NCBI GenBank assembly: GCA_944384475.1
Contig: CALWTN010000055.1
Location: 1 to 5,471 of the forward strand
Length of the DNA: 5,471 nucleotides
Direction of reading: 5' to 3'
Origin: an uncultured Clostridia bacterium
Lineage (GTDB): Bacteria > Bacillota > Clostridia > Christensenellales > UBA1242
Positions 1-5,428 of the stretch are shown here, in pieces. The notes below the pieces were generated by a model, which saw only the letters and a program-made list of their open reading frames with translations, was not told the origin of the DNA and did not search any database. The stretch's first letter is position 1. Every line of letters starts with the position of its first letter. The position numbers and the translations under genes were made by a program.

Positions 1-1
1 A

Positions 2-289
2 ATTTACATCGTGTCAAATTATAAGCAGGGCGATTTGCTTGCAGCGCTTGAATATAACAATTTTGATGAAAGTATGTTTGAAGAAATAATCAGCAACGAT
101 CTTTCAAAAGCGGAGAATTTAGACAAACGCAAAATTTATCAAGAGATTATGCAAAAAAGCAATCTAAAACCAAACCAAATTTTGGTTGTTGGAAACAATT
201 TTAAACATGATTTGCAATCTGCAAAAAAACTTGGTATGCATTACTATCTTGTTAAAGATGGCTTCACCTATGATGAAATTTTAACTTAA
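2..289 (+). CDS. HAD-superfamily hydrolase, C-terminal fragment (5' end outside window)
   Basis: The reading frame is open from the first bases, so the gene starts upstream of the window; the in-frame GTG at 11 is internal. The fragment opens with IYIVSN, a hydrophobic strand ending in Ser that matches HAD motif II, which binds the phosphate. A Lys-rich helix (LDKRKIYQEIM, about residues 40-50 of the fragment) can supply the motif III lysine. It then reads ILVVGNNFKHDLQSAKKLGM, which matches motif IV of the Rossmann-like core, where acidic residues hold Mg2+. The usual first Asp of that motif is Asn here, while the later Asp is kept. The nucleophile motif (DxD) lies outside the window. HAD proteins of this type are usually cytosolic phosphatases or phosphoglycolate-phosphatase-like enzymes; the substrate cannot be told. 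The stop TAA is 2 nt before a terminator hairpin, and the gene converges with the ABC operon. Confidence 0.8.
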   Translation: MYIVSNYKQGDLLAALEYNNFDESMFEEIISNDLSKAENLDKRKIYQEIMQKSNLKPNQILVVGNNFKHDLQSAKKLGMHYYLVKDGFTYDEILT

Positions 290-291
290 CA

Positions 292-318
292 AAAAAAAGC
301 GCTTGAAGCGCTTTTTTT
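292..318. terminator. Bidirectional intrinsic terminator between convergent genes
   Basis: The two arms, 292-304 (seven A then GCGCTT) and 306-318 (AAGCGC then seven T), are perfect inverted repeats around base 305, leaving a loop of about 3-5 nt. The G+C core is GCGC, flanked by an A-run on one side and a T-run on the other, so each strand yields a hairpin followed by U residues. It lies just after the HAD stop codon (287-289). The permease stop codon (317-319, minus strand) overlaps its right arm. It probably ends both transcripts. Confidence 0.9.
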
Positions 319-1930
319 ATAACGGCAAATCCTTTTTATCAAATCTGAATATGCCAATAATTATTGTCACAATTCCAATCACCAGCAATATCCCAAACTT
401 CCACAGCCAAGCCAGCGAGCCAGACAGTATGTCGGTTGTGTCAAAGAAGGTGATGATTGAAAGATAGTTGAAAAAGTTCATTTGTGTGATTCGCATTGCG
501 CTTGGCACAACTGACGATCCAAACAAGCCTAAAATTGTGCAAACGAGTGAGAATATTGTCAGCCCGCCGCCTATTGATAACGAATATTTTGCGCGGTTGA
601 AAATTGCAGAGCACATAAAGCAGAAACCTGCGATCGCAAACATCGTTAAAAATGCGCCTAGGTTGAAGAGTAAAATCTCAGAGAAGTTGATTGCAAAGTT
701 GTTTCCGCCAACAATCCAAACCGAAATCACGCTGACCGCTGTAAGAAGGGCGAACATTGCAAACAGTGAAAACAACAGATATGTCATTTGCGTAACAGAA
801 ACGGTGCGCCTTTTGGTTGGTGTTGAAAGCACGTATGCCATCGAGCCCGAATCAACTTGCCCAGCAAGCAATCCGTTTGCCGTCATAATTACAAACACCA
901 TTGGAAGCAAAAGTCCTGCAATGCGATAGAAGATTGAACCGATGATAAGCCCGTAAACATCCATGTTTCCAAGTTCTTCAAGAGCAACTGCTACTTTGTC
1001 AGGGATTTGATCAGAAATTGATTTTGTTGCTTCGTTTTTTGCCGCGGTTTTTTCTTCATCCGTCAAAACGCCATCTTCGCTGTATGTTTGCTGCCAAATT
1101 TGATAGGTGGATATGGCGGTGTTGGATATCACTTTCACAGCAACTGCGTTTATGTTGGCGTCTTTTTCGCTAACGCCTTGCTCGATTTGCATTTCATAAA
1201 CTTGATCATACATCATGTCATTTACGTACGTTGCTGCATTTGCTGTGAAAAGGTTTTGCGAATAAACAAAATTTTCAGTTTTGGATTGAGCGAGATAATC
1301 AGCAATGGCAGTTTCAGCAATCTCTTTTGCCTGCTGCCCAGCCAATTCGGCTTCTTCTTGCGTTGCGCCTTCATCCAGTTTTTGCTGCTGTGCAAGTTGC
1401 TCAATTTGCGTTGGCAACATTGCTGTGATTGTTGATATTGCACCATTCTTTGCCATATCAGGAGAGAAATCATAAATGCCAAGCAGTGCTATGATTGAAG
1501 CTTGAAGCTCTTCCTGCGTCATGCCCGAGGATGAAAGCAAATCGCCAAACTGCTCGATAACGCCTGCTGCAACTTGGCTTTGAATGCCAGAGAGAGCCTC
1601 GCCTGTTGGGGGAGCGCCGGTAGCACTTTGGTAGTCCTCTTTTGCCTTATCGTATTCATCAAACATTTCGTCAACGCCAATGACAATTTGGTTGGAGCCA
1701 TCAACGGCGGAAAGATATAAATCATAGCTGTCGATGATGTCTTCTTTTAGCGTGGCTTCTTGGTCGGCTTGCGCAAAAACTTCTTTAAGCGAGTCACGAA
1801 TATCATTTATGGCAAGGTTGCCAAGCACGATGATGACGATTGCAAGCATTGTGCAGGTTGCTATTGTCACTGTCAGCCACTTTATCCAGTTTGCCTTGCA
1901 AGACTGTTTAAACAGCGCTTTATTTATCAT
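317..1930 (-). CDS. ABC-2 type transporter permease with large extracytoplasmic domain
   Basis: This 537-residue membrane subunit is the third gene of the ABC exporter operon. One membrane helix (about residues 18-40) is followed by some 285 residues of soluble, acidic, Ala/Gln-rich and probably helical sequence (about 41-325). Five more helices follow at about 327-352, 383-408, 418-442, 451-471 and 507-529. This is the ABC-2 plan of six helices with an enlarged first outer loop. The stretch GSMAYVLSTPTKRR (about 362-375) resembles the cytoplasmic segment seen in ABC-2 exporters between TM2 and TM3. The protein ends in a charged FDKKDLPL tail typical of these permeases. The ATG start (1928-1930) has a perfect AAGGAGG (complement of 1937-1943) six bases upstream, and the gene overlaps the ATPase B stop by 11 nt, so translation is probably coupled. 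The outer domain contains an internal repeat. Substrate unknown; drug, peptide or lipid export is possible. Confidence 0.88.
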   Translation of the reverse strand: MINKALFKQSCKANWIKWLTVTIATCTMLAIVIIVLGNLAINDIRDSLKEVFAQADQEATLKEDIIDSYDLYLSAVDGSNQIVIGVDEMFDEYDKAKEDYQSATGAPPTGEALSGIQSQVAAGVIEQFGDLLSSSGMTQEELQASIIALLGIYDFSPDMAKNGAISTITAMLPTQIEQLAQQQKLDEGATQEEAELAGQQAKEIAETAIADYLAQSKTENFVYSQNLFTANAATYVNDMMYDQVYEMQIEQGVSEKDANINAVAVKVISNTAISTYQIWQQTYSEDGVLTDEEKTAAKNEATKSISDQIPDKVAVALEELGNMDVYGLIIGSIFYRIAGLLLPMVFVIMTANGLLAGQVDSGSMAYVLSTPTKRRTVSVTQMTYLLFSLFAMFALLTAVSVISVWIVGGNNFAINFSEILLFNLGAFLTMFAIAGFCFMCSAIFNRAKYSLSIGGGLTIFSLVCTILGLFGSSVVPSAMRITQMNFFNYLSIITFFDTTDILSGSLAWLWKFGILLVIGIVTIIIGIFRFDKKDLPL

Positions 1931-2936
1931 TTTTATCCTCCTTTTGCAGTTTTTGTTGCTTTTTTAGCGTTTTTCTTTCAATTTTTCGTTGTTTTCGAGT
2001 TTTATCAAGCTCTTCACTCGTTACAATTTTAACATGCCTTTGTGAGGTGAGAATATCTTTAAAATGTTTTTCAAGATTTTGTTTGACTTCGCTTATAAAT
2101 TTTAATTGATAGTTTTTCAGCACGTTAAACAGGTGGTTGATTGATGAGTTTGCAATTTTGATTGTAACTTGAAAATATTTTTGCTGATCTCTAACTATCT
2201 TAAATTTAAGCTTTTTAAATTTTTCGTAGTCGTTTTGATTTGTAAATTCAATTTTGTAAATTCTGTGCGTTGGATCTTGCAGCGAAGCGACATCGGCGAT
2301 GTCGATTATTTTTCCGTCAAGAATAAGTGCCACACGATCGCATGTGATTTCCAGCTCGTCAAACATTTGGCTTGACATAAAAATTGTTTTGCCTTTACTT
2401 TTTTCTTGCAAAATAATGTCAAGAAAAGTTTCACGCATAAGTGGATCAAGCCCAGTGGTTGGCTCGTCGAGGATGAGGATGTCTTTATCTGCCATAAACC
2501 CAGCCACGATAGCTGTTTTTTGCTTCATGCCCTTGCTCATTCGCTTTAAGTTTGCGGATGTGTCAAGTTGCAGTTTGTCAATCAAGCTGTTGGCGTAATC
2601 CATGTTTTTAATGCCCAAAAGTTCGGCTTGATTTTTAAGAAAAATTGTGCCAGTGCTAAGATCAGGGAAGGCGATTTCACCGGGCACATATCCAACAAAA
2701 CTTTTTATGTGCGGGGCATCCTTCCAAGCGTCAAAGCCTTGCACTTGCACATCGCCGCTGTCAGGTTTTAAGAACCCCATGATATGACGTATGGTGGTTG
2801 TTTTTCCGCTGCCGTTTGTTCCAACAAATCCAAAAACTTCACCTTTATGCACGTCAAAAGTCAAGTCAAAAATTCCACGACCTTTGCCGTAATCTTTTGT
2901 AAGATGCTCAACCTTGATTGCAATTTCATTTTTCAC
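1920..2936 (-). CDS. ABC transporter ATP-binding protein (ATPase B, Gln in place of H-loop His)
   Basis: This 338-residue cytoplasmic ATPase drives the ABC-2 permease. Visible motifs are Walker A GTNGSGKTT (39-47), the Q-loop region YVPGEIAFP (83-91, Gly86 where Gln is usual), signature MSKGMKQK (133-140), and Walker B with catalytic Glu, ILILDEPTTGLDP (153-165, Asp157 and Glu158). The switch position reads MSSQMFDELE: residue 190 is Gln (CAA, complement of 2367-2369), where ATPase A has His. An accessory domain follows (about 215-296), then a Lys/Arg-rich, coiled-coil-prone tail (297-338) absent from ATPase A. The start is GTG (2934-2936), overlapping the ATPase A stop as GTGA, with GGAGG (complement of 2943-2947) six bases upstream, which fixes the start. 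It is a paralogue of ATPase A, probably a tandem duplicate. It may be a regulatory or catalytically weaker partner in a heterodimer; that is inference. Confidence 0.9.
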   Translation of the reverse strand: MKNEIAIKVEHLTKDYGKGRGIFDLTFDVHKGEVFGFVGTNGSGKTTTIRHIMGFLKPDSGDVQVQGFDAWKDAPHIKSFVGYVPGEIAFPDLSTGTIFLKNQAELLGIKNMDYANSLIDKLQLDTSANLKRMSKGMKQKTAIVAGFMADKDILILDEPTTGLDPLMRETFLDIILQEKSKGKTIFMSSQMFDELEITCDRVALILDGKIIDIADVASLQDPTHRIYKIEFTNQNDYEKFKKLKFKIVRDQQKYFQVTIKIANSSINHLFNVLKNYQLKFISEVKQNLEKHFKDILTSQRHVKIVTSEELDKTRKQRKIERKTLKKQQKLQKEDKNDK

Positions 2937-3886
2937 AGCACGCCTCCAAACTTTTTGTCTTCATGATAAAATTGCATGAAATAATCTTCAATGGTAAATT
3001 TAATTTCTTCAAACTTTGCCACATTGTATTGTTCAAGCAGCGAAACAAAGTCGTTTACAAATTTATCATTTATTGCAACTATTGCCCATAATTGGTTTTG
3101 ATTGTGAGAAGTTATGCAAGGTTTTTTAATATTTAACGTGTTTTTTGCTTTTTTTGGCACATTTTTAACAAAATTTTGATAACTTTTTCTATCTTTAAAA
3201 TAAACCTTAAAACTTTTGTTGTGATTGTGCTTTATATCGTTGGTGTTGAAAGTGGAAACAATTTTGCCGTCTTTGATTATAGAAATACGATCGCAAGTTG
3301 CCTCAACCTCATTAAACATGTGGCTTGAGAGCAAGATTGTTTTTCCACGCTTTTTTTCTTGCTTAATAAAATCGATAAACACCTGTTGCATAACAGGATC
3401 GAGTCCGCTTGTTGGCTCGTCTAAAATCAGCACATCAGGATCTGCCATAAATGCAGCAACAATGGCAAGCTTACGCTTGTCGCCAAGGCTCATTTTTTTT
3501 GTTTCGCCAGCAGGGTCAAGTTCAAAAGTTGCAAGCAGATAGTCAAGCCTTTTTCTGTCGTCACTGTGGCGAAGCTTGCTCATCATGCTGATAAATTCCC
3601 AGCCCGTCAAGCCTTCTGGCAGGGCGATTTCACCGGGCAGATAGCCAACATTATCAAGAATTTTATAGTAGTTTTTAAACGATTCCAACCCGTTGACCAT
3701 AGTCATGCCACTTTGTGGTTTTGAAAAGCCCATAATGTGACGAATGGTTGTGCTTTTTCCAGCGCCGTTTGGGCCTAAAAATCCAAAAACTTCACCCTTG
3801 CGCACAGCAAAGCAGACGTCAAAAACGCCACGGCCATGGCCATAGTCTTTTGTCAAGTGATCAACAACAATCACATCTTCCTGCAT
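2933..3886 (-). CDS. ABC transporter ATP-binding protein (ATPase A, intact switch His)
   Basis: This first gene of the exporter operon encodes a 317-residue cytoplasmic ATPase. Motifs in order are Walker A GPNGAGKST (38-46), Q-loop region GYLPGEIALPEGLTG (81-95, Gly85 in place of Gln), signature-like MSLGDKRKL (132-140), Walker B VLILDEPTSGLDP (152-164, Asp156 and Glu157), and switch histidine SSHMFNEVE (His189). The C-terminal accessory domain (about 212-310) ends in FTIEDYFMQFYHED, a motif shared with related multidrug-type ATPases. As I recall, the LPGE sequence is common to a Firmicute subfamily of ABC-2 exporters, so the missing Gln is a subfamily trait and not damage. The ATG start is preceded by AAGGGGG (complement of 3892-3898) with a 5-nt spacer. 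The gene ends in TGA within the GTG start of ATPase B. It should form the catalytically complete half of a heterodimer, or a homodimer; the sequence does not settle which. Confidence 0.92.
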   Translation of the reverse strand: MQEDVIVVDHLTKDYGHGRGVFDVCFAVRKGEVFGFLGPNGAGKSTTIRHIMGFSKPQSGMTMVNGLESFKNYYKILDNVGYLPGEIALPEGLTGWEFISMMSKLRHSDDRKRLDYLLATFELDPAGETKKMSLGDKRKLAIVAAFMADPDVLILDEPTSGLDPVMQQVFIDFIKQEKKRGKTILLSSHMFNEVEATCDRISIIKDGKIVSTFNTNDIKHNHNKSFKVYFKDRKSYQNFVKNVPKKAKNTLNIKKPCITSHNQNQLWAIVAINDKFVNDFVSLLEQYNVAKFEEIKFTIEDYFMQFYHEDKKFGGVL

Positions 3887-3904
3887 CAGCGCCCCCTTAT
3901 GGCT

Positions 3905-3924
3905 TTGTTAATTTATTATAACAA
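3905..3924. promoter_or_regulatory. Inverted repeat over the operon -10 region, possible operator
   Basis: TTGTTA (3905-3910) and TAACAA (3919-3924) are perfect 6-bp arms separated by 8 nt. The 20-bp site covers the -10 hexamer and the expected transcription start of the ABC operon, where a bound repressor would block polymerase. No regulator gene is in the window. In AT-rich DNA such a repeat could arise by chance, so operator function is a guess from position. Confidence 0.35.
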
Positions 3925-3943
3925 CTTTTTTCTTCAAACGCAA
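3915..3943 (-). promoter_or_regulatory. Sigma-A-type promoter of the ABC exporter operon
   Basis: On the minus strand there is a perfect -10 TATAAT (complement of 3915-3920) preceded by TGT, giving an extended -10 (TGnTATAAT). Seventeen bases upstream is a -35-like TTGCGT (complement of 3938-3943) that keeps only the TTG. The extended -10 would compensate for the weak -35. The expected start is near 3908, leaving a leader of about 20 nt with the ATPase A ribosome binding site. Confidence 0.68.
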
Positions 3944-4008
3944 CAAAATATATAATAAGTTTTTACGCTTGAAAGATTTTTTAATTTTTCTTTAACCAAT
4001 CATTTTCC

Positions 4009-4038
4009 TTGACGGCGCAAACTGTTTAATTGTATACT
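4009..4038 (+). promoter_or_regulatory. Sigma-A-type promoter of the TrpF-like gene
   Basis: TTGACG (4009-4014; 5 of 6 to the -35 consensus) and TATACT (4033-4038; 5 of 6 to the -10) are separated by 18 nt. An A/T-rich tract (about 3975-4008) lies just upstream and could help polymerase binding. The expected start near 4045 gives a leader of only about 14 nt, just enough for the AGGAG ribosome binding site (4048-4052). There is therefore no room for a leader peptide or a tryptophan-type attenuator or riboswitch. Confidence 0.72.
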
Positions 4039-4058
4039 AAAAACAATAGGAGCAAAAC

Positions 4059-4763
4059 ATGAAAATTCAAATTGTTTGCAGAGATGCTGAGGAGGCAAAA
4101 TTTTGTTGTGATAATGGTGTGGACAGCATTGGTTTGCCGGTGGGACAAAAATATTTCAGCAAGGATTTTATTTCAAAAACCAAAGCAAAGGCAATCATCA
4201 AACTTCTCCCGCCTTTTTGCACTGCAACAATGATAACTCATCTTGAAAGCGCGCAAGAGATTGTTGACATCGCCAAGTTTTGTGGATTTTCGTGTATTCA
4301 ACTGCATTCATACATCAGTGAAAGCGAAGTTAAAAAAATTAAAGCGGCACTTCCATATGTTAAAATTTTAAGACTTGTGCATATCGATGAAAATGGGAAA
4401 ATTTTAAATAAACTAAGCAAAAATTTTATCGGCGATGCAATTTTCACTGATTCAATCAACTTTCAAACACATCAATTTGGCGGAACGGGCAAGACGCATA
4501 ATTTTGATTGTGATGCCGAGATTGTTAAAACTGCAAACAAGCCGGTTATGATTGCTGGCGGATTAAATGCGCAAAATGTGGCACAGATAATTGCAAAAGT
4601 CAAACCGTGGGGCGTTGACAGCAACAGCGGCTGCGCGACAAATTACAAACTCGACAAGCAAAAAACCCTAGCGTTTATCAACGCCGTTAGAGCAACCGAT
4701 GCCTGCACTCTCCAAAAATCCAGCAGCACAAAGTATGAAGATCGATGCCAATGGAAAAATTAG
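4059..4763 (+). CDS. TrpF-like protein (phosphoribosylanthranilate isomerase family)
   Basis: The 234-residue protein has the TIM-barrel signature of TrpF, the cytosolic enzyme that converts N-(5-phosphoribosyl)anthranilate to CdRP in tryptophan synthesis. Visible landmarks are IQIVC (3-7) at strand 1, LPPF (50-53), IQLH (80-83), FTDS with Asp131 at the general-acid position, the phosphate-loop motifs FGGTGKTHNFD (140-150) and AGGLN (166-170), and GVDSNSG (185-191). Two canonical points differ. The KICG motif with its catalytic Cys is replaced by QIVC, which aligns only if a short gap follows the Cys. The Arg that contacts the substrate carboxylate appears to be Lys31. From memory, a divergent TrpF-like branch with VQIAG and GVDxLGFP near its start fits better than classical TrpF. 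About 22 residues (213-234) extend past the barrel. The ATG start has AGGAG six bases upstream. No other trp gene is nearby, so true TrpF activity is uncertain. Confidence 0.82.
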   Translation: MKIQIVCRDAEEAKFCCDNGVDSIGLPVGQKYFSKDFISKTKAKAIIKLLPPFCTATMITHLESAQEIVDIAKFCGFSCIQLHSYISESEVKKIKAALPYVKILRLVHIDENGKILNKLSKNFIGDAIFTDSINFQTHQFGGTGKTHNFDCDAEIVKTANKPVMIAGGLNAQNVAQIIAKVKPWGVDSNSGCATNYKLDKQKTLAFINAVRATDACTLQKSSSTKYEDRCQWKN

Positions 4764-4780
4764 CGGTTTGTTTTAAAAAT

Positions 4781-4797
4781 TTGTCAAATTTTGACAA
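4781..4797. repeat. 17-bp palindrome TTGTCAAA-T-TTTGACAA
   Basis: Perfect 8-bp arms (4781-4788 and 4790-4797) flank a single central base, 17 nt after the TrpF-like stop codon. It could be a protein-binding site or a weak transcript hairpin. There is no T-run immediately after it, so it is not a standard terminator. Confidence 0.5.
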
Positions 4798-4844
4798 TTT
4801 AAAAATTCTTTAATTTAAATTTTTCAAGTATACATTATAATTAT

Positions 4845-4873
4845 TTGACATTTTGTTATAATTATGCTACGCT
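4845..4873 (+). promoter_or_regulatory. Likely promoter of the membrane-protein gene
   Basis: A perfect -35 TTGACA (4845-4850) is followed after 17 nt by TGC-TACGCT (-10 at 4868-4873, only 3 of 6 to consensus but with the extended TGn). An alternative -10 is the perfect extended TGT-TATAAT at 4857-4862, which has no good -35 at the right distance. The choice between them is open. Either gives a leader of roughly 70-80 nt before the ATG at 4949. Confidence 0.5.
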
Positions 4874-4948
4874 GACAATGTAATAATTATTTTTTAATCT
4901 TTAATTCAGGGCGAAATAGTTATTAAAATTTTGTTTAAAGATCAAAAA

Positions 4949-5428
4949 ATGGAAGAAAAAATAGTTCAAGAAAAAAAAGAAGAAAAAAAAGTTTATAATT
5001 CAACATTGACAAAAAATTTGGCAATGATGTATTCTGTGCGGTTAGGTAAAATATTATTTAATTTGTCAATCGTTTGTTTAATTTTATGTGGGGCAACACT
5101 AGCGACGGCTATGGCAACAGGGGTAATTTTTATATTTGGCCTTATTTTTATAATTTTGAGTTTGGGAACAGTTTTTGTTTATTTTCCAAATTATTTTGAT
5201 GCGCTTCTTTCGAGTGGAGACTTTTTTGCAAAAATTTCATCATTTTTGTTGCAAGCTTTTCCATATCTAATAGCTATCGGCATAATAGGCGCAATTGCGT
5301 CAATTGTTTTTTTAGCATTAGATAAGAATGAAAAACATGTCGCCAGAATTACTATTGCTTCAATAATTCTTGTGCTTTCCGTGGTGATTGTCATTGTTAG
5401 TTTAGTTCAATCCGGAGGTGCTGCATGA
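4949..5428 (+). CDS. Hypothetical four-helix membrane protein
   Basis: I do not recognise this family. From the ATG at 4949 it is 159 residues. A charged Lys/Glu-rich N-terminus (1-34) is followed by four predicted membrane helices (about 35-56, 57-80, 99-124 and 132-153), with a polar loop between helices 2 and 3 (81-98) and a short charged loop DKNEKH (125-130). It has no signal peptide and no catalytic motif. By the positive-inside rule the charged N-terminus is probably cytoplasmic. An in-frame TTG at 4931 would add six residues but has no ribosome binding site; the ATG has only a weak AAAG-type site about 8 nt upstream, so the start is uncertain. The stop TGA overlaps the next gene's ATG (ATGA), so the two are probably translated together and may form a complex. 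It could be a membrane anchor or accessory subunit for that partner. Confidence 0.75.
   Translation: MEEKIVQEKKEEKKVYNSTLTKNLAMMYSVRLGKILFNLSIVCLILCGATLATAMATGVIFIFGLIFIILSLGTVFVYFPNYFDALLSSGDFFAKISSFLLQAFPYLIAIGIIGAIASIVFLALDKNEKHVARITIASIILVLSVVIVIVSLVQSGGAA

Larger units (their letters stand above)
4764..4948. other. AT-rich non-coding region between TrpF-like gene and membrane-protein gene
   Basis: No supportable gene lies here. There is no GC-rich hairpin with a T-run after the TrpF-like stop codon, so that gene lacks an obvious strong terminator. The region holds a 17-bp palindrome (4781-4797), two copies of TTATAATTAT exactly 21 bp apart (4835-4844 and 4856-4865), several -10-like TATAAT hexamers, and a longer imperfect inverted repeat (4837-4852 with 4877-4890) followed by six T. 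It is best read as the promoter and control region of the downstream gene. Confidence 0.6.

Noticed and set aside
1088..1435. Open frame on the plus strand inside the permease gene
   Set aside because: It is antisense to a well-supported ABC-2 permease gene, has no ribosome binding site and encodes no recognisable domain. The other open frames lying opposite the permease and ATPase genes were rejected for the same reason.
2670..3639. 17-base identical stretch at 2670-2686 and 3623-3639, considered as a mobile or regulatory repeat
   Set aside because: It lies at the equivalent Q-loop codons (PGEIA) of the two paralogous ATPases and reflects shared ancestry.
4031..4058. Attenuator or T-box leader ahead of the TrpF-like gene
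   Set aside because: The promoter leaves only about 14 nt before the start codon, too short for any such structure.
4931..4948. TTG start six codons upstream for the membrane protein
   Set aside because: No Shine-Dalgarno precedes it; the ATG at 4949 is a better start codon, though its own ribosome binding site is weak.
317..5428. Mollicute genetic code (TGA as Trp)
   Set aside because: Trp is encoded by TGG in the genes, and TGA ends ATPase A and the membrane protein at sensible gene junctions.
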